Below are positions 1 to 8,265 of a DNA stretch of 16,598 bases, piece after piece. Within the stretch, counting starts at the first letter, position 1. Every line of letters begins with the position of its first letter. A model generated the notes under the pieces. It had not been told where the DNA came from, searched no databases, and worked only from the letters and a program-made list of their open reading frames with translations. The stretch comes from Phycisphaerae bacterium (GTDB lineage: Bacteria > Planctomycetota > Phycisphaerae > Phycisphaerales > Phycisphaeraceae). The translations under genes were made by a program, and so were the position numbers. Location: positions 1 to 16,598 of the forward strand of contig NZCH01000092.1 in assembly GCA_002688155.1 (NCBI GenBank), given 5' to 3'.

Positions 1-40
1 CCGGGGGCCCTTCGTTGAAATTTCGGGCGTCGCGTGCCCG

Positions 41-1837
41 TTACTCGTTTGCGGGCGCGTCATTCGTGAGCCGTTTGATGCCCGTCCAGCATACCGCGGC
101 CGCAGTCGTGCCTATGGCGAGCGCTGCGAGTCCGGCTGTGGTGCGCGCCAGGCACAGGTAGCCGACTCCGAAAAGCAACGCGTAAATGGAGACGACACCG
201 CTGACCCATGCGAGCCAGCGTTTGGCGGTGTCGCGCGGCGGCTGCAGGTCGGGACATCGCGTGGCGATCGGGCCCCACCAGCCTGCGGGGCGGACGCGGC
301 GGTAAAATGCTTCGAGGTGGTCGGCCGGCACCGGCTTCGTGCGGTACGCGACGTACAACCACAGGGCCGTGCACACGATGATGATGAACAGCCCGCGTAC
401 GGCAAACATGTCGCCACCGTAGAACCACAGCAGGTCGTCTCGCGTAACATCGCCGATCAGTCCAACCCAGCGCGACAGCCTGGTCCACCAGGTCCCGTTG
501 ACCAGCACAAGCGCGCCGATCATGGCACTGATTTCGCACCACGGGTTGATGCGCCACCAGTACCACCGCAGCAGGCCGACCAGCGCCGACCCGGCGCCGA
601 GGACCATGATGAACTGCCATGCGCCTTTAATCGACTCCATCTGCCAGGCGATGCACGCCGCCAGCACGATGAGTATGACGCACGCAATGCGCGCAACGAG
701 CACGTAGTGCTTCGCCTCAGCATCGGGTCGGATAAACCGCTTGTATAAATCGTTGACGAGGTACGAACTGCCCCAGTTCAGATGCGTGTCGATGGTGCTC
801 ATGAACGCGGCGAGAACTGATGCGACCATCAGGCCTCGCACGCCGTCGGGCAGGAACCTGGCGATCATCATCGGGTACGCCTTCTCCGGGTCACCGTCCG
901 GAAGTTGCGTGTTTGAGAATACGACGATCGACGCGAGTCCGACCATGATCCATGGCCACGGGCGCAGTACGTAATGGGCGACGCAAAACCAGAGCATTGC
1001 GAGTACGGCGTGTTTTTCGTTTTTCGTTGAGAACAGGCGCTGCGCCAGGTATCCGCCACCCTGGCCGTTGCCCCACCACAGGGCGGCGAGCAGGACGATG
1101 AAGGTGGTCAGGGCAATCGGATCGCCACCGCCCAAAGGCGTCATGTCGAGCACGCCGGCATCCGTGCCGCGCCGCGACGATATCTGATCAACCAGCGAAG
1201 CCGGACCACCTACGTGCCGGACAACGATGACCGCCAGCGTGATCGACCCAACCATCGCAATTATGAACTGAAGCAAGTCGGTCGCGACGACACCCCAGAA
1301 GCCCGACAATACGGTATACGTCAGTGCCAGCGCGGTGAGCACGGCCAACGTCGTGACGGGGTGCCAGTCGAGCAAGACGTCGGCGACCTTGACCATCGCG
1401 AGCATCACCCATCCCATGACGTAACAGTTGATAATTACTCCTGAGTAAACCGCCAGGAACGCGCGCAGCGCGCTTGCAGGCCGGCCGTGGTAACGCAGTT
1501 CGATCAACTCGACATCGGTGATGATGCGCGCCCGTCGCCAGAGCCGCGCGAAGAACAGCGCGCATAACATGCCGCCCATTGCGTATGCCCACCAGAGCCA
1601 GTTGCCCCAGATGCCCTGCGTGCGCACAACGCCCGAGACGAATAACGGCGTGTCCGAGGCGAATGAAGTGGCGACGATCGACGTGCCCGCAAGCCACCAG
1701 GGTAATGTGCGGCCTGCGACGAAGTATTCCTGCATGCTCTTGCCCGCGCGGCGCGAGAACCAAACGCCGATCAACAGCGCGAGCACGCAGTAACCGATGA
1801 TGAACATCCAGTCGATCGCGACCAGCGGCGCGTCCAT
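41..1837 (-). CDS. Sodium:solute symporter family (SSF/SLC5) transporter
   Basis: Predicted inner-membrane, sodium-driven uptake carrier of 598 residues; the substrate cannot be told from sequence. Seen: many hydrophobic segments, roughly at residues 9-27, 43-70, 80-98, 122-150, 160-207, 240-255, 280-308, 334-362, 378-400, 405-425, 435-450, 480-498 and 540-585. A TM8-type stretch at 339-366 contains AAFMSTIDTHLNWGSSYLVND, in which the Ser/Thr residues (S347, T348) correspond to the sodium-site residues of the family. The chain is longer than PutP-type members (about 500 residues) because of extra C-terminal segments and the FYRRVRPAGWWGP motif near 511-523. I chose the ATG at 1837 because the hydrophobic protein begins there. 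The frame is open further upstream, but that part is Arg/Pro-rich and overlaps the neighbouring gene. No clear Shine-Dalgarno is visible. It lies 83 bp behind the ketosynthase gene on the same strand and may be co-transcribed. Family assignment is firm; substrate unknown. Confidence 0.93.
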   Translation of the reverse strand: MDAPLVAIDWMFIIGYCVLALLIGVWFSRRAGKSMQEYFVAGRTLPWWLAGTSIVATSFASDTPLFVSGVVRTQGIWGNWLWWAYAMGGMLCALFFARLWRRARIITDVELIELRYHGRPASALRAFLAVYSGVIINCYVMGWVMLAMVKVADVLLDWHPVTTLAVLTALALTYTVLSGFWGVVATDLLQFIIAMVGSITLAVIVVRHVGGPASLVDQISSRRGTDAGVLDMTPLGGGDPIALTTFIVLLAALWWGNGQGGGYLAQRLFSTKNEKHAVLAMLWFCVAHYVLRPWPWIMVGLASIVVFSNTQLPDGDPEKAYPMMIARFLPDGVRGLMVASVLAAFMSTIDTHLNWGSSYLVNDLYKRFIRPDAEAKHYVLVARIACVILIVLAACIAWQMESIKGAWQFIMVLGAGSALVGLLRWYWWRINPWCEISAMIGALVLVNGTWWTRLSRWVGLIGDVTRDDLLWFYGGDMFAVRGLFIIIVCTALWLYVAYRTKPVPADHLEAFYRRVRPAGWWGPIATRCPDLQPPRDTAKRWLAWVSGVVSIYALLFGVGYLCLARTTAGLAALAIGTTAAAVCWTGIKRLTNDAPANE

Positions 1838-1920
1838 GGGTGGGACAATAGCAGGGACGGGCTGCGTGTGGCGTGTATTGTCCGCATCACCCGCAGACAG
1901 CGGTCCGGGAGCTTTAGCGC

Positions 1921-3132
1921 TTAGACGCGCTGGATCACCACCCCCGCGACGTGACCGCCGAAACCGGCGGCGAAGATGGCATGGGATGACGGCGTCTGCG
2001 CGACGTTTCGCGCAGTTGGCTGCGCGGTGACGGTCAGGGGTGATTCGATCGGTTGTTCGAGCCAGGGCATCGGCGGGCGTTTGCCGGTGCGGGCGCACAT
2101 GCATGCGACGACGAAGGAGACAAGCCCGGCCGCGCCCAGTGCGTGGCCCAGCGCGCCTTTACACGCGTACACGTCGAGGTCACGCGATGGGCGTGCCGGT
2201 TGGACTGACGGATTTGCGGTCGCGACTCTTGCAAGTAGATTCAACTCAACGCAATCATGACCGACCGTACCCGGTGCGTGCGGATGCAACATGTCGACAC
2301 GCCGATCGGCGATCAGCCGCGTTGCGACGTATTCGAGCGCGGGCATTGTCGGGTGCGGGCGGACAATGTCGTATGCCTCATTGGCACACGCGGTATTGAC
2401 CAGTGCGATATCACCCGGCTGGAGCCGGTCACGCCGTTCGAGCATGACCGCCGCGCCGGACTCGGCGAGCATGAACCCGCCGCGCCGCTGATCGAGAGGC
2501 CTGGCGATATACGCGTCGGGCGTCATCGGCGCGGTCAGGCCAAGTCGCCGGTAACTGCCGATCAGCAGTGGGAACAGCGCCGCGTCGGTGGATACGACCA
2601 ACACGCGCCGGCACGTCGGGTCGAACAGCAGTCGTCTGCGCGCGTGGTCCAACGCCTGCAACCCCGAAGCGCACGCTGCCACGATGCACTGGCACGCTCC
2701 CACGTCCAACCGCCGCCGCAACTGTTCGGCGAGATATCCGCACGGGCCGAGCGCGACGGTCTGCGCCGCGGTGCGGTGAAGGGCAGGGTCCTTGCCAAAC
2801 GATTTGATCGCGCCTTTGCTCGTGCCCAGGTAGGTCGCATCGATCGTTTCCGCTGAGACGGCTTGTTGCCCCGGCATCGAGATCGCCTGCCGCGCCGCCT
2901 GCTCGGCGAGCGCAGTCGCCGGATCGATCGCCGTATGCTGTACCGACGCGACGCACCCGACCGCCCGGACCATATCGACCGGGGCGACGTCGACGGGCAA
3001 CCGTCTGGCGCGATCGGCCAGCGTTTTGCCATCCAGCAGCGCGCGGAAGGTGCTCCACGGGGACCGGCCCAGCGGGGTGACCAGTCCCAAGCCCGCCACA
3101 ACAACCTCTTTTTTGATGTAACCTGTTTTCAT
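1921..3132 (-). CDS. Beta-ketoacyl synthase (FabF/FabB-fold ketosynthase), orphan
   Basis: A 403-residue protein with the length and layout of a decarboxylating condensing enzyme, the type that joins an acyl thioester to a malonyl-ACP unit in fatty acid or polyketide synthesis. Seen: N-terminal VVVAGLGLVTPLG (about 9-22); nucleophile Cys154 in VAACASG; first active-site His285 in the variant motif HPHAPGT (the usual form is HGTGT or HGTST); second His330 in KGALGHALGAAG, with Lys325; C-terminal glycine loop AAGFGGH (388-394). The full Cys-His-His triad argues for a catalytic enzyme and not a chain-length factor. I chose the ATG at 3132 because the conserved fold begins just after it; the sequence upstream in frame is not ketosynthase-like. 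No ACP, ketoreductase or acyltransferase gene is near, so primary fatty acid synthesis is not implied. It is divergent from the 2-oxoacid oxidoreductase gene. The exact product is unknown. Confidence 0.88.
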   Translation of the reverse strand: MKTGYIKKEVVVAGLGLVTPLGRSPWSTFRALLDGKTLADRARRLPVDVAPVDMVRAVGCVASVQHTAIDPATALAEQAARQAISMPGQQAVSAETIDATYLGTSKGAIKSFGKDPALHRTAAQTVALGPCGYLAEQLRRRLDVGACQCIVAACASGLQALDHARRRLLFDPTCRRVLVVSTDAALFPLLIGSYRRLGLTAPMTPDAYIARPLDQRRGGFMLAESGAAVMLERRDRLQPGDIALVNTACANEAYDIVRPHPTMPALEYVATRLIADRRVDMLHPHAPGTVGHDCVELNLLARVATANPSVQPARPSRDLDVYACKGALGHALGAAGLVSFVVACMCARTGKRPPMPWLEQPIESPLTVTAQPTARNVAQTPSSHAIFAAGFGGHVAGVVIQRV

Positions 3133-3243
3133 GAATGAATTTGTGCGTCTTCTTGTCAGTCTTTCACCGTCACTGTCGTCAAAAGTTAAAGCGACCGTGT
3201 CACGTCCGAAAATGTCGTTCTTTTTTACCTGGCGCGTGAGGCG

Positions 3244-3249
3244 TATAAT
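3244..3249 (+). promoter_or_regulatory. Candidate -10 box for the plus-strand oxidoreductase gene
   Basis: A perfect TATAAT lies in the 287-bp divergent spacer (3133-3419), in an AT-richer pocket within GC-rich surroundings. No convincing -35 is visible: 17 bp upstream there is only a T-run (3221-3226). If used, the leader to the ATG at 3420 would be about 165 nt. The complementary strand reads TATTAT here, so the same pocket could instead serve the ketosynthase. The rest of the spacer holds no gene I can support. Confidence 0.35.
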
Positions 3250-3419
3250 ATTGATGCACTTGGCTGGTGTCTCCCGCGGTGCGGTTGCAGGCCCGGTTGG
3301 CTGTGTTGACGTACGCGAAACCTCACGAAGCCCAGAGACGGCGCTTCGCACACCTTAATCAATCAGGGTATCGCCTGGGGCATATGCTCACGGGCGGCTA
3401 CCCACCCTACACGAGACAC

Positions 3420-6400
3420 ATGACATTGACGGCGTTCGACCCACGTTTTACCCGTGATTCGGGCCGCGAGATCTTTGGCGGCTCGGAGTTGCTAGTCAAA
3501 GGCGCCCTCGAGTCCGATGGCGGCGTGCACCTGATGACCGGCTACCCGGGTTCACCCATCGCCGAGTTCTTCGACACGCTCGAAGCAATCGGCCCGCTGC
3601 TCAATGAAAAGGGCATCAGCGCGAAGATCGCCAACAACGAAGCAATGTCCGTCGCGATGGTCAATGGGGCGCAGATGGTCGGCGCCCGCGCAATCTCATG
3701 TTTTAAGTCGGTGGGTCTGCACGTGGCGTCAGACGTGCTGGCACTGGGCGTGCTGTCGGGCACGCTGGGCGATTCGGGCGGGCTGATCATCTGCGGCGAC
3801 GACCCATGGTCGGACTCGACGCAGGTGCCCGCCGACTCGCGTTTTCTGGCTGAGCACCTGCGCATGCCGTTCATCGAGCCGGCAACGCCGCAGGAGGTCA
3901 AGGACTGGGTGAACCTGGCGTTCAAACTCGGCCAGGCCGGCAACATTTACATGGGGTACGGCGTGACCGTCGTGACCGCCGATGGCGGCGGCACCGTCGA
4001 GTGCAAACCCAACCAGTACCCCGAGCTCAACGAACACCAGCGCATCGTGCTCAACTACGAACGCGATATTGAGCCGACCCTCGAACAGCGCGTGCTGCTG
4101 CCGCCTCGTTCGTGGCAGCGCGAGGTGGCGCTTCCCAAGCGATTTGCGGCGGTCATGGCGGCGGCGCGCAAGTACGGCATCAACGCGATCTTTAACAGCG
4201 CCCAAAAGGACGAGGTCGTGCCGCTGGGCTTCATCGCATCGGGCGTCGGGTTCGCGTATCTGAGGCACGCGCTGGCAGAATTGGGACTCACCGGACGCAT
4301 CCCCATACTGCGGCTGGGCATGAGCTACCCCGTCGACGAAGAGCTGGTGACGGAGTTCGCACGGCAGTGCCGGCAAGTCGTGGTCGTCGAGGAACGGCGC
4401 AGCTTCGTCGAGCGACAGGTCATACAGGCACTTGCGCCGCTGCAACAGAGCGGCGAACTGAAGGTCGAAATTTATGGCAAGCGTTTTCCCGGTGTGCTCG
4501 CGGGCGTGCCCGACACGCGAGGCCTGAACCCACCGCTCCTGATTGAACGGCTCGTGCCGCTTATTCGCGATCACGCGTCTTTGCCGATTGAACTCACCAA
4601 CGGCCGGTTGTCGGCGGAACTTGAGCGCATCGAGCTGACCGGCGCGCACGAAGTGAACATCCCGCTGCGCACGCCGACATTTTGTCCCGGTTGCCCGCAT
4701 CGCGATTCGGCCAGTTCGCTGCTCGAACTGCGCCGCGACCTGCGCGATCCGGTGTACATGGAGCAGCATCACAAGCGCAAGCCGATCGACCTGGTCTGCC
4801 ACGGCGATACCGGCTGCTACACCATGTTCATGTTTGAGCCGAACAAACCGCTGATGCACAACTACAGCGGTATGGGGCTTGGCGGCAGCACCGGTGCCGG
4901 TGCCGACCCGTTTATCGACAACAAACAACTCGTGTTCCTCGGCGACGGTACGTTCTTTCATTCGGGTATGTTGCAGATCAGCCAGTCGATCGCCGTCGGG
5001 CAGGACATCACGTACATCATTCTCGACAACAAGACGACGGCCATGACCGGGCATCAGACCAATCCATCGCACGCCATCGACCTGCGCGGCAACCCGATCA
5101 TCGCGCAGGACGTCGAGCGCGTCGTGACGGGCATGATGCCCAAACAGATGGCCAAGGACGTGCGCATTGTGCGCATCAACCCGGCGGACCGCGACCGATA
5201 TCGCAAACTGCTCGAAGAGACCTTGCTGGCGGACGGCGTCAAAATCGTCATCGCCGATAAGGAATGCGGCATCACGTTCCACCGACGGGCGCGCAGCGCG
5301 GAAAACAAAGTCCTTCGAGAGCAGGGCTTCGTCGCGAAGAAAAAACACATGAACGTGGCGACGGAGGTGTGCGAGTATTGCCTTGAATGCACACAGCAGA
5401 CAGGTTGCCCCGGCTTAACGATCACCGACACGGACTTTGGGCCCAAGATTCAGACTGACTTTTCGTGGTGCGTCAACGACGGCGCGTGTCAGAGAATCGA
5501 CGCATGCCCGGCGTTTGAGGAGGTCACGATTCTGCGCAAGCAAGCGCCGCGACACGGCGACGAGCACGTGGACTTGACCGACCTGCCCGACCCGCCACGG
5601 CCGATTCACGCGGATCAGGACATCTGGCGATGCTACCTCGCCGGCGTCGGGGGCATGGGAATCGGCCTGTGCAACGGCATCCTCAGCACCGCTGGGCACG
5701 CGATGGGCTACCACGTGCAGTTCCTGAACAAAAAGGGTCTGGCGATTCGTAACGGCGGGGGGTTCTCACAACTGGTCTTCACCCGCCAGGGGGGCAACGG
5801 CGCAGTGGGCGGACCCGCCGCCGCGCCCACGATCACGCCCGTCATTCCCTACGGCAAAGCCGACTTGCTGCTGGGCGTCGACCTGCTCGAAGCCACGCGC
5901 GGGCTCGACCCCAAACTCCCCTATCGCGTGGCCAGCCCCGACCGCACTGGCGCCGTCGTCAACACCGCGAAAACGCCAACCATTCTCACGCTGATGGGCG
6001 ATGACGACTTCGACCCGGCTGATCTCGAAGACACGCTTAAGCGGTACACCCACCCCGACTATTACATCGGGTTCAACGTCGGCGACCTGTGTGAACGCAT
6101 GCTCGACTCGAAGTTATACGCCAATATCATGATGCTCGGCGTCGCGTACCAAAAGGGTCTTGTCCCGCTGACGCGGCAATCGCTCGAGGACGCGATTCGC
6201 CGCGTCGCCCGTCACGACTCCGACCGCAACCTGCGCGCATTTAACATCGGCCGAAAGATCGTCGTGCGGCCGGAACTGTTCGTCGTCGATCAGCGCCACA
6301 AATTTGAAACGGCGCGGCAGGCGATGCGGCGCAAGACCAACACCATCCGCGCGATGCACCGCGGCAAGCGCGGTGCGCAACTGACCAAGCAGTTTCGTGT

Positions 6401-7139
6401 GCTGCTCAAGCAGACATTCCGCGCGACGCGCGGCCGCAGGCTCGATGACGCACTGGCGCGTGACGTGATCATCCGCGCTTACAACTGCTTCCTCTGGGGC
6501 GGCATCCCGTATGCCAAACGGTATTGCGACCGCATGGTGGAGGTGTTCGAAAAGGACACGGCCACGTACGGGTACAAACTCACCCGCGCCGCGGCGTGGA
6601 ACCTGGCGAAGGTCATGCTCATCAAGGACGAGTTGTACGTCCCCGAATTGCTGACCCACCCCGAAAAGTATCGCCGTGATCGAAAACGCTTCAACGTTAA
6701 CCCGGCACACGGTGATCGCATTATCTACAAACACTTCAATGTGCCGGAGATTCACGTCTTCGGAAAAACATTGCGACTGCCCGCTATACGCACGCGCGAC
6801 TGGCAGCAACGACTGCTCAAGCGCATGCGATTTCTTCGCCCACTGCTGTTTAGTCACCCGCAGGAATCCGCGTTTCGTGACTGGTATGAGAACGAACTGG
6901 TTGCCAGGGTCGACTACAACGGCCGGCGTGACTACGAACGCTGGTGTGCGATCCTTTCCGTACCTGAAGCGGTGACCGGCTACCGGGAGGTGCGCTACCC
7001 GAAGATGGCGTCTGCGAAAAAACGCGCCGAAAAACTGCTGGTGATGGAGCCGGACCTGTTTGAACCGCAAATCACCATCGTCACCAAGACCCCTCCGCGC
7101 GGCATGCCGCTGCCGATCATGACGATGGCGAACGTATGA
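3420..7139 (+). CDS. Single-chain indolepyruvate:ferredoxin oxidoreductase-type enzyme (fused 2-oxoacid oxidoreductase)
   Basis: A 1239-residue cytosolic enzyme predicted to decarboxylate aryl- or other 2-oxoacids oxidatively to the acyl-CoA, passing electrons to ferredoxin or a similar carrier. Seen, in order: a pyrimidine-binding-type domain (about 15-190, starting near GSELLVKGAL and MTGYPGSP); a transketolase-C-like part (about 240-400); a thiamine-diphosphate domain with CPGC (422-425), GDTGCY (462-467), GDG (508-510) and Asn537; a seven-cysteine cluster (C651, C654, C657, C663, then C684, C690, C696), consistent with Fe-S binding; a gamma/IorB-like domain from about 738 (LAGVGGMGIG) to 925; and a C-terminal extension to 1239 like that of long fused family members. 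I chose the ATG at 3420 because family-like sequence starts there; ATG 3384 is an alternative. Substrate preference (indolepyruvate versus others) cannot be settled. The gene is convergent with the dehydrogenase gene downstream. Confidence 0.9.
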   Translation: MTLTAFDPRFTRDSGREIFGGSELLVKGALESDGGVHLMTGYPGSPIAEFFDTLEAIGPLLNEKGISAKIANNEAMSVAMVNGAQMVGARAISCFKSVGLHVASDVLALGVLSGTLGDSGGLIICGDDPWSDSTQVPADSRFLAEHLRMPFIEPATPQEVKDWVNLAFKLGQAGNIYMGYGVTVVTADGGGTVECKPNQYPELNEHQRIVLNYERDIEPTLEQRVLLPPRSWQREVALPKRFAAVMAAARKYGINAIFNSAQKDEVVPLGFIASGVGFAYLRHALAELGLTGRIPILRLGMSYPVDEELVTEFARQCRQVVVVEERRSFVERQVIQALAPLQQSGELKVEIYGKRFPGVLAGVPDTRGLNPPLLIERLVPLIRDHASLPIELTNGRLSAELERIELTGAHEVNIPLRTPTFCPGCPHRDSASSLLELRRDLRDPVYMEQHHKRKPIDLVCHGDTGCYTMFMFEPNKPLMHNYSGMGLGGSTGAGADPFIDNKQLVFLGDGTFFHSGMLQISQSIAVGQDITYIILDNKTTAMTGHQTNPSHAIDLRGNPIIAQDVERVVTGMMPKQMAKDVRIVRINPADRDRYRKLLEETLLADGVKIVIADKECGITFHRRARSAENKVLREQGFVAKKKHMNVATEVCEYCLECTQQTGCPGLTITDTDFGPKIQTDFSWCVNDGACQRIDACPAFEEVTILRKQAPRHGDEHVDLTDLPDPPRPIHADQDIWRCYLAGVGGMGIGLCNGILSTAGHAMGYHVQFLNKKGLAIRNGGGFSQLVFTRQGGNGAVGGPAAAPTITPVIPYGKADLLLGVDLLEATRGLDPKLPYRVASPDRTGAVVNTAKTPTILTLMGDDDFDPADLEDTLKRYTHPDYYIGFNVGDLCERMLDSKLYANIMMLGVAYQKGLVPLTRQSLEDAIRRVARHDSDRNLRAFNIGRKIVVRPELFVVDQRHKFETARQAMRRKTNTIRAMHRGKRGAQLTKQFRVLLKQTFRATRGRRLDDALARDVIIRAYNCFLWGGIPYAKRYCDRMVEVFEKDTATYGYKLTRAAAWNLAKVMLIKDELYVPELLTHPEKYRRDRKRFNVNPAHGDRIIYKHFNVPEIHVFGKTLRLPAIRTRDWQQRLLKRMRFLRPLLFSHPQESAFRDWYENELVARVDYNGRRDYERWCAILSVPEAVTGYREVRYPKMASAKKRAEKLLVMEPDLFEPQITIVTKTPPRGMPLPIMTMANV

Positions 7140-7186
7140 CGCGACTGGCGAGTCGGGTATTTGGCGCCGCCGTCCGCGGCGGGTAG

Positions 7187-7220
7187 GTGGTGCAAAGCAC
7201 CGCGGCGGACTTTGCACCAC
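7187..7220. terminator. Inverted repeat between convergent genes, probable bidirectional terminator
   Basis: Perfect 11-bp arms, GTGGTGCAAAG at 7187-7197 and CTTTGCACCAC at 7210-7220, enclose a 12-nt loop. They sit in the 94-bp gap between two genes that end toward each other. There is no T-run on either side, so this is not a classic intrinsic terminator, but position and symmetry suit a shared terminator or mRNA 3'-end stabiliser. A smaller GC hairpin (arms 7167-7171 and 7178-7182) lies just left of it. A 9-bp direct repeat, CCGCGGCGG, occurs at 7174-7182 and again in the loop at 7200-7208. Confidence 0.6.
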
Positions 7221-7233
7221 GTGCTGCGCATAC

Positions 7234-8196
7234 TCACCGCAACCCCGCCGCCTTGTACACCGACTCCAGCAGTTCGATTGCGCGGGCGCCTTCTTCGCCC
7301 GGATTCATCGGTTCCGCGCCATCGCGCAGGACGCGGACCATGTCGTCGGCCGCGCTTTTGGGCCAGTCGGGCAGCGGCGTCTTTGGCTCGGTGCGGTCGT
7401 CCGCTTCAAACGCAACCTGAATGTTTTCACGGACCAGTTCGGCACTCCCGAGCGTGCCGGTCAGCCCTATATCGAATGCATTGCCGACGTGATGATTGGT
7501 CGTCGTCAGCAGTGTGCCCAGCCGGCCGTTGCCGAACTCGACTTGCGCGAACGCAAAGTCTTCCGTCTCGATGTCATGGTTGAGCACTGCGGCGTGAGCG
7601 CTGACGACCTTCACCGACCCGGCGAGCCAGAGAAAGATGTCCAGCAGGTGAATACCCTGGTTGGCCATCGATCCGCCGCCGTCGTACTTCCAAGTGCCGC
7701 GCCAGCCGCCCGACTTGTAATAATCCATGTCCCGCCACCACTTGCAACGCGCTTCGAGGAACAAAAGATCGCCGAACTCGCCGGCGTCGACCGCCACTTT
7801 GATATGTTGAAACCTTGGGTAGTACCGGCTCTCGTAATCGGCGACCAGATGCACGTTGTTCGCGGCGCACACGTCGATCATCTGCCGGCAGCGATCGAAC
7901 GTTACGTCCAACGGCTTGGTGCTGATGACGTGCTTGCCCGCCTGCGCCGCTCTGGTGGTAAAGTCCAGGTGCGTGCCACTGGGCGTGAGCACGTACACAA
8001 CGTCGATGTCATCATCGGCGAGCATCTGATCAAAGTCCGTGTATGTCTTGCAGCCGTTCTGTTCGACCGCGGTCTTGAGCCGCGCTTCGTCCAGGTCGCA
8101 CACCGCCACCAGCGCCGCACCGTCCAGCTCGTGCACGAGGTTTGCCCGAGCCATGCCCATGCCAAGTCCGATCACGCCAAAGCCAATATCACCCAT
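7234..8196 (-). CDS. Gfo/Idh/MocA family NAD(P)-dependent oxidoreductase
   Basis: A 320-residue cytosolic dehydrogenase of the glucose-fructose oxidoreductase / inositol dehydrogenase family, which act on sugars, inositols or related polyols with NAD(P). Seen: an N-terminal Rossmann fold with glycine-rich FGVIGLGMG (6-14) and acidic D34 after the second strand; TPSGTH (71-76); the family's catalytic-lysine motif in the form TKP (Lys94, where EKP is common); and GGGSMANQGIHLLD (173-186) with His183 and Asp186, the catalytic C-terminal motif. The start ATG at 8196 is supported by an AAAGGA ribosome binding site 8 nt upstream and by the Rossmann strand beginning at residue 4. It lies 69 bp behind the HAD gene on the same strand, as the last gene of a three-gene run. 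No twin-arginine signal is seen. Substrate unknown. Confidence 0.93.
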   Translation of the reverse strand: MGDIGFGVIGLGMGMARANLVHELDGAALVAVCDLDEARLKTAVEQNGCKTYTDFDQMLADDDIDVVYVLTPSGTHLDFTTRAAQAGKHVISTKPLDVTFDRCRQMIDVCAANNVHLVADYESRYYPRFQHIKVAVDAGEFGDLLFLEARCKWWRDMDYYKSGGWRGTWKYDGGGSMANQGIHLLDIFLWLAGSVKVVSAHAAVLNHDIETEDFAFAQVEFGNGRLGTLLTTTNHHVGNAFDIGLTGTLGSAELVRENIQVAFEADDRTEPKTPLPDWPKSAADDMVRVLRDGAEPMNPGEEGARAIELLESVYKAAGLR

Positions 8197-8204
8197 CGCA
8201 ATTA

Positions 8205-8210
8205 TCCTTT
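8205..8210 (-). promoter_or_regulatory. Ribosome binding site of the Gfo/Idh/MocA gene
   Basis: AAAGGA on the minus strand, 8 nt before the ATG at 8196. It fixes this start over in-frame codons further upstream (for example near 8223 and 8250). Confidence 0.7.
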
Positions 8211-8265
8211 CATTCGGCGGCATCCACCGGCGGGCTGCGAAGGATCGCAACTGCGCACCTGCCTG

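Noticed and set aside
1838..2104. Longer N-terminus for the symporter, overlapping the ketosynthase gene
   Set aside because: The 89 extra residues are basic and proline-rich, not membrane-like, and would overlap the 3' end of the ketosynthase by nearly 190 bp.
3131..3358. Short plus-strand frame (75 codons) in the divergent spacer
   Set aside because: Its ATG overlaps the ketosynthase start in antisense, it lacks a ribosome binding site, and it crosses the best promoter candidate of the region.
3729..5348. Long minus-strand open frame (539 codons) opposite the 2-oxoacid oxidoreductase gene
   Set aside because: It is antisense to a gene with clear catalytic motifs, its translation is His/Arg/Val-rich without any motif, and long antisense frames are expected in GC-rich coding DNA.
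6114..7220. Minus-strand open frame (368 codons) over the end of the oxidoreductase gene and the convergent hairpin
   Set aside because: No recognisable domain; it runs through the inverted repeat and is explained as a mirror of the coding strand.
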